Assembly (NCBI GenBank): GCA_018819175.1
Contig: JAHJQQ010000038.1
Coordinates: 1 to 60,728 of the forward strand
Origin: Gammaproteobacteria bacterium
Lineage (GTDB): Bacteria > Pseudomonadota > Gammaproteobacteria > Thiohalobacterales > Thiohalobacteraceae
Length of the DNA stretch: 60,728 nt
Direction of reading: 5' to 3'
Shown here piece by piece: positions 34,542-43,175 of this stretch. The position numbers and the translations under genes were made by a program. Position 1 is the stretch's first letter. Every line of letters begins with the position of its first letter. Below the pieces are notes generated by a model, which was not told the origin of the DNA, made no database searches, and saw nothing but the letters and a program-made list of their open reading frames with translations.

Positions 34542-37448
34542 TTGAGTAATTCAGGTAAAAACTCCAGTACGCCTGGCACCACGTTCTTACTCAGCGAACT
34601 GAATTCCGTCCTGGTTGAGGCGAATGCCAACAATGGCATGCCTGCCGATCCCGCACGCCAGCTTATTCTGGAACGTAGCGATCTGCATCTCAGTATCCTA
34701 CTGGCCATCCTCTGCTTCGGGATCGGCTGGGGCGCCGTACCTGACCTCTGGATAATCGGCTGGCTATCGGTTATTGGTGTAACTACCCTGGTCCGATATG
34801 TCATCAACTATCTGTTTGTGTCCAACAGCCCACAAAATCAGTATCTGCCCATCTGGACAAAGCGCTATACCCTAGCCTCGACAAGCAACGGACTCGCCTG
34901 GGGTGTTTTGGGCGCAACGCTCTATCTATCTCCCGAATACATTCAGCCAGTACTGATTTTCAGCGTCTTATGGGCGATGACGATTTTTGTCTATTACGCC
35001 CAGTTCACAATGCCGAATATTTTTCTGGCGACTGTGTTGCCTATCCAAGCGCCGGCAATTGCGTGGTTAGGCTATCAGCAGCAGGCGACAACATTAGCGC
35101 TTGGCGGAATTAGTCTTGCCGTGTTATTCCGTATGTACATGGGTGCTCGAAATACTCAGAGAACACTCTCACGCGCAGCTAGTTTGAGTAGCCATAACCT
35201 GGAGTTGATTAACAAGTTGGTAGGCGCGAAAGATAACGCCGAGCGAGTCACACGGAAACTCGAACAGACCAACCTGACGCTGGCACAAGAAATAAGCGAG
35301 CGGGAGAGGGTGGAAAAGGAGATCAGCGATTCACGTTCGCAGTTAAGCTCGATACTCGAAAACATGCAGGACCCCCTTTATCAGGTCCAAATGAACGGTA
35401 CTATCACCTGGGTATCGCCATCCATTGAGCATCTTCTAGGCTATGAACCTAAGGAGTTACTGGGTACCGACATCCGAAATCTGTATGTAAACCAGGATCA
35501 GTGGCAGGAATTCGTTGATGAATTGGTTAACCGCAATGGCATTGTCGAACATTTTGAGACGCGTCTCATGCATAAGTGCGATATCGAAGTGTGGATCTCC
35601 GAGAATGCCCATTATCGTTACGATGCACAGCATAATCCCATCGGTATTGAAGGCTCACTACGCGATATTACCGAACGGAAATTGACCCAGGAGGCCTTGT
35701 TCCAAGAGCGTGAGAAGGCCCATATCACACTGGAGTCGATCGGTGACGGTGTTATCTCGACAGATGTCACCGGCGCGGTCGAATATCTGAATCCCATCGC
35801 TGAAAGGGTCACTGGATGGAGTCATCGTGATGCGCGTGGTGAATCCATTACCAAGGTACTGCGACTGATCGATGAAAAAACAGACAATGCTATTGAGAAT
35901 CCTGCGCAACGTGCTCTCCAGGCAGGTAGTGTGTTTCAGGTTGCAGGGCATCCGCGACTGGTTCATCGATATGGCGATAGACAATTCTCTGTTGAGGTCA
36001 CTGCGGCACCCATTCGCGACTCTGAAGGTGAATCGGTCGGCTGCGTTATTATCTTCCATGATGTAACGGAGTTACGTGGTCTGGCGCGCAAGATGAGTCA
36101 CCAAGCCAGTCATGATGCCTTGACGGGTTTAATCAACCGACGCGAATTCGAGATCAGAACAGAAGAATTCCTGGAGCGTTGTCGCAGTGAGTTCACCGAG
36201 CATGCGCTCTGCTATCTGGATTTGGACCGGTTCAAGATTGTGAACGATACCTGCGGGCACGCTGCGGGCGATGAACTGCTTAAACAGTTAACCATGCTAC
36301 TCCGAGCGGAGTTGCGTTCAGGTGACACATTTGCACGTCTGGGTGGTGATGAATTTGGTATTCTGCTGGAAGACTGCCCAATTGATGATGCTATGCGTAT
36401 CACAGAAGTGCTGCGTCGTGTGGTCGAGGATTTCCGCTTTGCCTGGGATGATAAATCATTCCGAATCGGAGTCAGTATCGGTCTCGCGCCGATTAATATG
36501 GATAGTGGCAACCTGTCGGATCTTCTGAGTTCGGCTGATACCGCCTGTTATATTGCAAAAGAACAGGGGCGTAACCGGGTCCATCTGCTGCAACCGGATG
36601 ATAAATCACTTACCGAACGGCGTGGTCAGATGCAATGGATTCATCGTATCCAGGAGGCGCTGGAAGGTGACCGGTTCAGGCTCTATTACCAGCCGATTCA
36701 GCATATCAAGGGCAGGGAGACCGGCCTGCATGGCGAAATCCTGCTACGTATGTTGTCAGACCAAGGTGAGATTATTGCGCCTGGTGCCTTCCTGCCATCC
36801 GCTGAACGGTATCATTTGATGCCAGAAGTAGATCGCTGGGTGGTACGTAATACCTTCAAGGAAATGCTGAAGACGAATTCCTATAGCCTGGACACTTGCA
36901 GCATCAATCTCTCAGGACAGTCATTGTCTGATGAGAAATTCCTCGACTTTATTGTCCACGAAATTGATTCATCGGGTATCTCGCCGAGAAACCTATGCTT
37001 TGAAATTACCGAAACAGCAGTGATTGCAAACCTGAGCAACGCGACGCGCTTTATTTCCGTATTACGACAGATGGGTTGTCGGTTCGCGTTGGATGATTTC
37101 GGCAGCGGCCTCAGTTCATTTGCTTATTTGAAAAATCTACCCGTTGACTATCTGAAACTTGATGGCAGCTTCGTAAAGAATATGGTCAAGGACAATATTG
37201 ATCGGGCAATGGTCAAAGCCATTAATCAAGTTGGTCATACCATGGATATCCAAACCATTGCCGAATTCGTTGAAGATGATGCCACGATGCAGGTGTTGAG
37301 CTTATTGGGCATTGATTACGCGCAAGGCTACGGTATCGCCATGCCACGGCCTCTAGATAGCTTCTTAAATCCTAATTCATATCTGGAAGGCTCCACAGAA
37401 ACTCCGGAAGTTGCAAAAAAACCAGCGTTAAAGGCTGTCGTGGGCTGA
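34542..37448 (+). CDS. Membrane PAS-PAS-GGDEF-EAL c-di-GMP enzyme
   Basis: The 968-aa product starts at TTG with GGGGG 7 bases upstream, the best-supported start; no ATG with a ribosome site is near. About five to six N-terminal membrane helices (about 47-200) are followed by a coiled coil (about 205-265), two PAS domains (about 268-385 and 390-515), GGDEF (intact RLGGDEFGILL, with LDLDRFKIVNDTCGH) and EAL (motif present as GEILLRM; DDFGSGLSSFAYL and the metal-binding residues around ITETAVIAN, LKLDGSFVK). Both enzymatic halves look potentially active, so it may make or degrade c-di-GMP in response to a membrane or redox signal. PilZ receptors lie about 11 kb away. Its gene ends 30 bp before dif. 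Confidence 0.93.
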   Translation: MSNSGKNSSTPGTTFLLSELNSVLVEANANNGMPADPARQLILERSDLHLSILLAILCFGIGWGAVPDLWIIGWLSVIGVTTLVRYVINYLFVSNSPQNQYLPIWTKRYTLASTSNGLAWGVLGATLYLSPEYIQPVLIFSVLWAMTIFVYYAQFTMPNIFLATVLPIQAPAIAWLGYQQQATTLALGGISLAVLFRMYMGARNTQRTLSRAASLSSHNLELINKLVGAKDNAERVTRKLEQTNLTLAQEISERERVEKEISDSRSQLSSILENMQDPLYQVQMNGTITWVSPSIEHLLGYEPKELLGTDIRNLYVNQDQWQEFVDELVNRNGIVEHFETRLMHKCDIEVWISENAHYRYDAQHNPIGIEGSLRDITERKLTQEALFQEREKAHITLESIGDGVISTDVTGAVEYLNPIAERVTGWSHRDARGESITKVLRLIDEKTDNAIENPAQRALQAGSVFQVAGHPRLVHRYGDRQFSVEVTAAPIRDSEGESVGCVIIFHDVTELRGLARKMSHQASHDALTGLINRREFEIRTEEFLERCRSEFTEHALCYLDLDRFKIVNDTCGHAAGDELLKQLTMLLRAELRSGDTFARLGGDEFGILLEDCPIDDAMRITEVLRRVVEDFRFAWDDKSFRIGVSIGLAPINMDSGNLSDLLSSADTACYIAKEQGRNRVHLLQPDDKSLTERRGQMQWIHRIQEALEGDRFRLYYQPIQHIKGRETGLHGEILLRMLSDQGEIIAPGAFLPSAERYHLMPEVDRWVVRNTFKEMLKTNSYSLDTCSINLSGQSLSDEKFLDFIVHEIDSSGISPRNLCFEITETAVIANLSNATRFISVLRQMGCRFALDDFGSGLSSFAYLKNLPVDYLKLDGSFVKNMVKDNIDRAMVKAINQVGHTMDIQTIAEFVEDDATMQVLSLLGIDYAQGYGIAMPRPLDSFLNPNSYLEGSTETPEVAKKPALKAVVG

Positions 37449-37455
37449 TCACTTA

Positions 37456-37475
37456 AGGCTGGATCGACCCAGCCT
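37456..37475 (+). terminator. Hairpin after the GGDEF-EAL gene
   Basis: AGGCTGG-ATCGAC-CCAGCCT forms a 7-bp stem directly after the stop codon, followed by ATTTATG. The T-tract is poor. It abuts the dif site. Confidence 0.5.
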
Positions 37476-37478
37476 ATT

Positions 37479-37506
37479 TATGCGCATAATGTATATTATG
37501 TTAAAT
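37479..37506 (+). other. dif: dif site (XerCD recombination site of the chromosome terminus)
   Basis: The sequence reads XerC arm TATGCGCATAA, spacer TGTATA, XerD arm TTATGTTAAAT. Compared with E. coli dif (arm GGTGCGCATAA, same spacer, same XerD arm) only the first two bases differ, giving 26 of 28 identities. dif is used once per chromosome to resolve dimers and is a known entry point for filamentous phages and other Xer-using elements. This places the window at the replication terminus. Confidence 0.93.
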
Positions 37507-37554
37507 ATGGCCAACACGTCTTGAGCCGTTGTAATTACCGGCTTATATGACGGT

Positions 37555-37965
37555 TTGGTACTTGTGGATGAAAAACCACCGAAGCCGCTGGCCCTCTGCG
37601 TCGGCGGTACAGCCTGGGATGGCTGGATCTTCGCGCCCTATGGGCGCGCCCGCGATTGGCGTCTGACTGATCCCGCTGGGAACAGCTTCACGGCCCAGAA
37701 GATTGCAGAGCTACCGTATCTACGGCTAGATCTGGATTACCTGATGCTGAAGATCAGGACCCTCCAGGCCCAGCACCAGGCACTGGCGGTCTATATCACA
37801 CCTGATGATGCCGCGACCCTTCGGGCCGCTGCTGAGATCCTAAGCCGTATTAGTTCTCCTTACCGTCGTGGTCGTAAGTTTGCCGGGACCGGACAGATAA
37901 TCTCCGACCTGGTAGCGCCTCACCAGCTCTCACAGCAACGAACGAAAAAGGCCGGAGGCATTTAG
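37555..37965 (+). CDS. Hypothetical protein next to dif
   Basis: The 136-aa frame begins with TTG about 50 bp after dif; no convincing ribosome site is seen, so the start is uncertain (a GTG at 37564 is possible). The product has a compact WDGWIFAPYGRARDW segment, LTDPAGNSFTAQKIAELPYL, a helical middle and a basic Gln/Lys-rich tail. I do not recognise the family. The early W..GW / P.G..FT pattern recalls small DUF3653-like proteins of filamentous phages, which would fit the island; this is a weak impression only. Confidence 0.55.
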   Translation: MVLVDEKPPKPLALCVGGTAWDGWIFAPYGRARDWRLTDPAGNSFTAQKIAELPYLRLDLDYLMLKIRTLQAQHQALAVYITPDDAATLRAAAEILSRISSPYRRGRKFAGTGQIISDLVAPHQLSQQRTKKAGGI

Positions 37966-38068
37966 TCATCCGGCTTCGCTTTGCTACGCCCAAAGGAAAA
38001 ATTAATTGTTTAGGGACTTGTACAGTTTTAGCGTGTAATTTCTGAATGACGGCATGGAGGCCATCATT

Positions 38069-38261
38069 ATGCTCGCAGTAACCCGTAAATTGGGTCAATC
38101 GCTATACCTCACCATTTCCGCTGAAATAGATCCACTGACACCCGTTGGCGAAGTCTTCAAGGATCAACCTATTGTGGTACGAATTGCACGCCTTAAAGTC
38201 TAATGGTGTGAAGGTCTGCATAGGAGCACCTGATGGAATTCTTATTTTAAGAGGTGAATAA
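38069..38261 (+). pseudogene. CsrA-family regulator gene with a +1 frameshift
   Basis: From the ATG at 38069 (GGAGG 8 bases upstream) the frame reads MLAVTRKLGQSLYL and later IVVRIARLKV, then stops at 38201-38203. Shifting by +1 near 38196-38200 restores the rest of CsrA: LKSNGVKVCIGAPDGILILRGE-like sequence ending at TAA 38259-38261 (the last words compare with VKGNQVRIGVNAPKE and VHREE of E. coli CsrA). The joined protein would be 63 aa, with an insertion of about 14 residues between strands 1 and 2, a form I recall in some CsrA paralogs. RNA-binding residues near both ends (LAVTRK, LRGE with Arg) are kept. So it is a broken gene, a sequencing error, or a programmed shift. Confidence 0.65.
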
Positions 38262-38340
38262 TTTAGCGCCGTTTAGCCACATTAATTATATACCATGCCT
38301 AGACATATGAATGTGAGCGTCGTCTTTTACCGGCTTCTTG

Positions 38341-39147
38341 TCAGGCGCTCTCGCCAGAAAGTTCATCTAATAGTGCCTTCTCTTCCCATATCTCTACCGC
38401 GCGCCTGCTTACAAATTCGCTAGGAGCAGTGTCCTTTAGTTCTTCCATAATCTGACTAGGATTTAAACCTGAATCAACCATACTTTTGATTAGCGCTTCT
38501 ACTTTGCGAGCCGGTACTCGCCCGCCATATATACTATGGCGAATGTGCTTTGCATTATCACGTTCTAATGCGCGTATCTTTCTATCCATTGTCCGTGTTG
38601 TATATAAAATCTCCTCCAATATATCGTCATTACTTCGTGGCGCCGCTTCAACAACGTTTTTAGGCTCTGACTTGACGACCTCATTGAATTTAATTTCAAA
38701 TGAATCCCAGTAGGTATCGAATACCTGATCTAAGATTCTATCCTCCAGTTTTTTCTCGCCAAGTTCTTTATTTATTGTAGTTAATAATCCTTTCATCCCT
38801 TCTTTATCTGGAATGGTGTGGTTGAACTGAGCAAGTGGGCTATCAAGATCTGAAGGTTTTAAATTTATTAGAAATGTACATACTCTTGTTGCAGACAACC
38901 CTTTAGCGAGAGCACCCGATTCAAATAGTATCCATGGCTTATCTTTATTGTCTTGAGTGAGGCATACGATTCCTACTTTAGTATCCTTAAGCTGATCACT
39001 TATTTCATTGAACCAAAGAGACCCCTTATCTATATCTTTCGAAGATATCCATGGCTCTGATGCTTGTAGTGTGCACTTTATCCAATCACGAAGTATCTCC
39101 GCGCATTCCTTGCTAAATTTTCCTGACCAACTGATGAAAACTTTCAT
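38341..39147 (-). CDS. TIR-domain protein, probable NAD-consuming defence effector
   Basis: Residues 1-140 of 268 form a bacterial TIR domain: KVFISWSGKFSKECAEIL, WISSKDIDKGSLW, KVGIVCLTQDNKDKPWILF and ESGALAKG, where E76 is the expected catalytic Glu of TIR NADases. A linker (about 160-215, helical) and a C-terminal helical segment with ARKVEALIKSMVDSGLNPSQI follow. TIR proteins of this sort are effectors of anti-phage systems (Thoeris, TIR-STING, TIR-Argonaute and others). It lies 98 bp after an unknown 230-aa gene on the same strand. AT-rich codons differ from the neighbourhood, indicating transfer. Confidence 0.82.
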   Translation of the reverse strand: MKVFISWSGKFSKECAEILRDWIKCTLQASEPWISSKDIDKGSLWFNEISDQLKDTKVGIVCLTQDNKDKPWILFESGALAKGLSATRVCTFLINLKPSDLDSPLAQFNHTIPDKEGMKGLLTTINKELGEKKLEDRILDQVFDTYWDSFEIKFNEVVKSEPKNVVEAAPRSNDDILEEILYTTRTMDRKIRALERDNAKHIRHSIYGGRVPARKVEALIKSMVDSGLNPSQIMEELKDTAPSEFVSRRAVEIWEEKALLDELSGESA

Positions 39148-39245
39148 GACCGCCCCTTAATATTTTGTGATTAATATTGTTAAACTATTCCATAGGTCAA
39201 TATTGATAGTAGCTTACGCACTGAGTGGAAACGCCTTAGTACATT

Positions 39246-39938
39246 TTAGTCGTCATCGTTTTCATTACTGATTAAAACCATTGGAGTATCTGATGGAAGT
39301 TCCTCAGCACGAGATTGAGTTCGCCACACGATCTCTGATATCTCTCTGATTCTATCGACTATAGGCTTGGCATCCTTGCCAAACTTACCAAGCGCAATTC
39401 CTGCATCTCCAACCAATCCCCAAAGACGGTCAAGATCAGACATCTTTTTATGCAGTTCAGATTGAATCTTCTCTAGCCTGGCAAGCAATCTCTGCTTATG
39501 GTCAGCCTCGAATAGTGAGGACTCGCTGATTGATTTACGAAGGTCAGTGATTAGCGTTTGAATTTTCTGTAGGTCACCATCTGAAAACTCATAAGCAAAA
39601 ACGCTTCCAAATTTCGCTTGGTACTTGTTACTAAACTTAGCCATTTTAAGTTGAGTAACATGCTCTGACATTTCAGCTTTAGTGTATGTAAAAAAAGCGA
39701 CGATTTGTTCAACTATATCAGTTGTGCTACCACTCAATTCAGGGATATTAAGAAAAAGATCTTTTACGTTAGAAGCTAATACACGAACTATCGCGAAGCA
39801 CTCTAGGTAGTAATCATATTCCACCCCTATTTGCCCAGGAAGAATTTCATCCCACCTATCTAGCGCTTCATTGACGATTTTAGATATTGCGAGAAGAGGC
39901 TCATTAGGCAGTGCTTCTAGATACTCATCGCTAAACAT
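39246..39938 (-). CDS. Unknown helical protein, putative partner of the TIR protein
   Basis: The 230-aa product is almost all helical, with coiled-coil-prone stretches (ADHKQRLLARLEKIQSELHK) and a C-terminal LWGLVGDAGIALGKFGKDAK segment that could be amphipathic or membrane-associated, then an acidic tail ending NENDDD. I recognise no domain; no signal peptide. It is co-directional with and upstream of the TIR gene, shares its AT-rich composition and probably its transcript. It may sense the trigger, inhibit the TIR domain, or be an independent toxin partner. Confidence 0.7.
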   Translation of the reverse strand: MFSDEYLEALPNEPLLAISKIVNEALDRWDEILPGQIGVEYDYYLECFAIVRVLASNVKDLFLNIPELSGSTTDIVEQIVAFFTYTKAEMSEHVTQLKMAKFSNKYQAKFGSVFAYEFSDGDLQKIQTLITDLRKSISESSLFEADHKQRLLARLEKIQSELHKKMSDLDRLWGLVGDAGIALGKFGKDAKPIVDRIREISEIVWRTQSRAEELPSDTPMVLISNENDDD

Positions 39939-40150
39939 GTTGCGTTCCCTTTCTGTTAGCTGGCCACTATGAGATTTGGCATAACATCGTACATTTAGTG
40001 GTATTTTGACTAGAACAATAGAAGATTAGTGACCTTTTAGTCAATCGAATAAACCCCGACTCCTTCAAGAAGCCATGAGACATAGCAGGAATGATCAATA
40101 TAGGGTGAAATCCGAGATCTGAATCGCGGTCGCTTCGTCCCTCGCGCCCA

Positions 40151-41158
40151 CTATTCAGGCATTGGCTGAATGAACTGAAGGGATGCACCAGGGCCGGCAT
40201 CCGGGATGCTGCCAGTGAATTGAGTTATCTGCTCTTCGTCATAGGTGCAGGTGTATTGCTTGAAGATGTCAGTACGACACAGGCTGGCTTTGATGTACCG
40301 GTATTCATTTGATCGTTCAATTATTGCTGCTCTGAGATTCCCGACTGTGACGATACCCGCGAAGCGCCAGGTTGCCGCTGGTGGTGATTGGGCTAGTTTT
40401 GTTGGTGTTGGGTGAGCCTGGACGGGTTCGTGTTGGGGTTCTTTAGCAATCGGCTTATCAGTGTCGCCTTTGAAGTAGCCGACGGTGATGTAAATGCCGA
40501 GACCGAATAGAAGGATGCCAACTGGTATAACGTATTTGTATTTACCTGCAGCAAAGAGACTCCCCCGCTTGTCTATCTTCGTTTCATCTCCTGGACCGTC
40601 GCCGAGCGTATGAGATTTGTAGTACTTGAATACCTCAGGATCATAGCGAAGCCCGGTTTCGCTACGGATAACGTTCTTAACCGGTGGGTTTGGGACACAA
40701 GCTGGTCCTTTGTGGATTTGATACTGGAAGATCTTGTCTAGGCCCAGGGTGTCCATTTTCTCATAGCGGTAGGTCTGGCTGACGAGCGATCGGACAGGCT
40801 TAGCAACCTGGTCGAGATCCTGACAGATCAGGATGATCTGTTGAGATTTGCCGTCAGCGACGCGGTGCCGATGCTCAGTGAAAAACGACATGGCCTTGAT
40901 ACTGAATTTGTTGGCCTGGGTACCCGCCTTCCAGAATTTCCAGCATTCATCGATCAGGATTACAGCGCCTGCCGGTAGATCCGTGAACAGTTCCAGATTA
41001 TTTGCGTATTCATCTGACTCAAATACCGTGAGCTTATAGCCGCCAGGCATAAGAAGGTCTAGTTCATCGGTGTGTACGGGGATGTTGGTGCAGACGATTC
41101 TACCGGCCTCTAGGGCCGGTAGTAGTAGATGCTTTACCGCTGACGAGATTGCGTTTTT
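40151..41158 (-). pseudogene. zot: Inovirus Zot-type morphogenesis ATPase, 5' truncated
   Basis: The frame enters from a TGA at 41161-41159 and reads NAISSAVKHLLLPALEAGR, then IVCTNIPVHTDELDLLMPGG and, from the first usable ATG at 41050, 299 aa with the Zot Walker B (GAVILIDECWKFW), HRHRVADGKSQQIILICQDLDQ, RYEKMD and a C-terminal membrane helix (KYVIPVGILLFGLGIYITV) with a periplasmic tail. The GxxGSGKS P-loop that should stand right before NAISSA is missing; the homology breaks exactly there. Zot (pI-like) ATPases extrude filamentous phages. So this is a remnant of an integrated inovirus, consistent with the dif site 2.6 kb away. Confidence 0.85.
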
Positions 41159-41361
41159 TCATGATTTTGCAGGGCGAACAATGGACAATTAACTTACCTG
41201 AACATAGTGATTATTCGACAAGGCTCTCAACATACGATGAGTGGTGAAACGACAGTTCTTTACAGGACAGGGATTCTGATCGACGGATTGATCTTGCTGC
41301 TGCTCGCCACCTGGCAGGCTGCCCGGCCGCCCTGGCGACAGGACTCGCGCGAGTAATCCCC
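41159..41361. other. Gap between phage remnant and CHAD gene, possible small membrane ORF
   Basis: The right edge of the phage homology is at about 41158. An ATG at 41237 opens a 39-aa frame ending at TAA 41354-41356 with a hydrophobic stretch (ILIDGLILLLLATWQAA), 5 bp before the CHAD gene, but there is no ribosome site, so I give it little weight. No second dif-like site was found here. Confidence 0.35.
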
Positions 41362-42249
41362 ATGGCCTATCGTCTAAAACGCAAAAAATCCATACAACAT
41401 AACCTGCAGCGCATTGCGCAGGAGCAGATCGATAGAGCCATAATCGAAATCACGGACCCGGAACTTGAATCTCACAAGGCCGTACATCAGGTCCGCAAGC
41501 GCTGTAAAAAACTGCGTGGCCTGATCCGGCTGGTCAGGCCCAGCTTTGGGGATTATGCATTTGAAAATGCATTTCTGCGTGACACGGCCCGGAACCTTTC
41601 CGGTCTACGCGATGCGCAAACTATTCTTAACACCTTTAAAAAGCTGGCCCAACAGATGGAACAACCATTAGATACCTCTCTGCAAGTGACCATCACCGAC
41701 CGGCTTGAACAACGCCGTCAGGACACCACTTATCGGCACCTGGAAATGGAGAGTCGGCTGGCGCGTTTTGCCGAACGAATGCAGCTTCTTCAGCACAGGG
41801 TCAATGACTGGCAGCTTGATAAAAGCGGTTTCCGCGCGGTAAAAAAGGGATTAATAATCACCTATGGCCGGGGAAGAAAGGCAATTCGTAAAGCCTATAC
41901 AAAACCATCGACCGCGCGCTTTCATGAATGGCGCAAGCTGGTTAAATATCACTGGTATCATGCCCGTCTTCTGCAACCAATATGGCCACTAATGATGGAC
42001 GTGGAAATCGTCGCAGCGGATGAGCTTTCCGACTTGCTTGGCGATGAACATGACCTCGCCGTGCTGAGTGACACACTCAAGGATGAGGGTGCCCTGTTCA
42101 GTTCCCCGGAACAGATGGCGTCAATCATCGCCGTGATAACGCAGCAGCGTACGCAATTGCAGCAACAATGCCTGCCTCTGGGGAAACGTCTGTTTGCGGA
42201 GAAACCCAAACACCTTGCACGGCGCCTGCATGCGTACTGGAAGAGCTAG
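41362..42249 (+). CDS. CHAD domain protein
   Basis: The 295-aa product is a CHAD domain (conserved histidine alpha-helical domain): KAVHQVRKRCKKLRGLIRLV with the conserved His and basic residues, RDTARNLSGLRDAQTIL, and a second half with FHEWRKLVKYHWYHARLL and LLGDEHDLAVL. CHAD proteins bind polyphosphate; this one has no CYTH (triphosphate tunnel) domain and stands alone. Cytoplasmic; no signal peptide. Confidence 0.88.
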   Translation: MAYRLKRKKSIQHNLQRIAQEQIDRAIIEITDPELESHKAVHQVRKRCKKLRGLIRLVRPSFGDYAFENAFLRDTARNLSGLRDAQTILNTFKKLAQQMEQPLDTSLQVTITDRLEQRRQDTTYRHLEMESRLARFAERMQLLQHRVNDWQLDKSGFRAVKKGLIITYGRGRKAIRKAYTKPSTARFHEWRKLVKYHWYHARLLQPIWPLMMDVEIVAADELSDLLGDEHDLAVLSDTLKDEGALFSSPEQMASIIAVITQQRTQLQQQCLPLGKRLFAEKPKHLARRLHAYWKS

Positions 42250-42602
42250 TGATTCACCCACTCCCAGGCTTCGTCACGCTGATCGGCATGGAAGAACTTC
42301 ACCTCATCTTTGACTATCCATTGGGCTAGTTTGGTTCCCCACTCTTCCCATTTTTTATCGCCCACCACGGCGGTCCTGCCGAACTTGCTCCGGTGTTTCA
42401 TATCGAACTTGAGATCTTCCCAAAGTGCGCCCGGCCGTATGCCAGAACAGTCCTCCAGCTTGATGTAGAAACGCAATTTACTATGCTGTTCGAGTATCGA
42501 TTCCAGACTGGGCATCACGTCCTCATAATCCTGCTGGGTCAGCGTTCCTTTGGCGGTAATGGTGAGCACCTGATTCTGATTAAGGTTATCGAGCCGTAAC
42601 AT
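42246..42602 (-). CDS. SpoIIAA-like (STAS/SEC14-type) protein
   Basis: I start at 42602 (118 aa), where AAGGAG lies 6 bases before the ATG; the longer frame is not supported. The sequence QVLTITAKGTLTQQDYEDVMPSLESIL, FYIKLEDCSGIRPGALWEDLKF and RTAVVGDKKWEEWGTKLAQW fits the SpoIIAA-like family (small STAS-like, SEC14-fold). Such proteins often associate with stress or membranes; the role is unknown. Convergent with the CHAD gene, overlapping its end by four bases. Confidence 0.82.
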   Translation of the reverse strand: MLRLDNLNQNQVLTITAKGTLTQQDYEDVMPSLESILEQHSKLRFYIKLEDCSGIRPGALWEDLKFDMKHRSKFGRTAVVGDKKWEEWGTKLAQWIVKDEVKFFHADQRDEAWEWVNH

Positions 42603-42808
42603 GGTTGTCTCCTTGAATTTCAAGTTGAATTCCAAGCTATTACCCGATAAATCTTCCCGCATTAACATTTCGCAATGCATCGAACCGGAACTGGCCAGAT
42701 AATCTTATGCAATACCTGAATTAGGGAGTTGGATCATGCGCGACTATCAGCAACATGCCCGTGCTTGACTGGCGGGAGTAGGAATCGCTACTCAAGACTC
42801 GGTTTCAG

Positions 42809-43060
42809 GTGCTGCACCAGGAGCCGGTCATCCTGCAGACGCCGGAAGGCCTAGATCCTCAATTATCAATGGACGAAGTCGATTGCGATCTGAATGAGGA
42901 AACCGGGACCCTGTTCAATTGCGACGGCGCTCAAACCCTGAAGCAGCTGGCTGAGAAAATTCAGATACAGGAACTGAGTTACCTGGCCGAGGCCTACCAC
43001 ATTTCCAGTTCCCAGGTGGATATTGATACCACGCAGAATCGCATCATCGTCGACGATTAA
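42809..43060 (+). CDS. Hypothetical acidic protein, 5' end uncertain
   Basis: From a GTG at 42809 the frame gives 83 aa, acidic (DEVDCDLNEETG), no recognised domain, ending SSQVDIDTTQNRIIVDD. No ribosome site precedes the GTG. The same frame remains protein-like upstream to an ATG at 42755 (MPVLDWRE) but is interrupted by an amber codon TAG at 42779-42781 followed by ESLLKTRFQ. So the gene may have lost its N-terminus to a nonsense mutation, or the true start is different. Confidence 0.45.
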   Translation: MLHQEPVILQTPEGLDPQLSMDEVDCDLNEETGTLFNCDGAQTLKQLAEKIQIQELSYLAEAYHISSSQVDIDTTQNRIIVDD

Positions 43061-43175
43061 CGATACGGATGCTCATGCAGAAGCTTGTCCATCGCCATTG
43101 ATGAAATTCAATGTCGGAAAACGAATTGCTATCTAGTGTGTCCCCCACTATGAACCCAGCCGCAAGGAGGCCCTC

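Noticed and set aside
39970..40003. Weak dif-like sequence in inverted orientation (TTATGCCAAAT on the minus strand) as second attachment site
   Set aside because: Only the XerD-like arm matches; the other arm does not, and integration should give direct, not inverted, copies.
33144..41178. Inverted 12-base match GCCCTGCAAAAT / ATTTTGCAGGGC at 33146 and 41164 as island ends
   Set aside because: A 12-base match between two places in 60 kb on either strand is expected by chance, and it would include housekeeping genes on one side.
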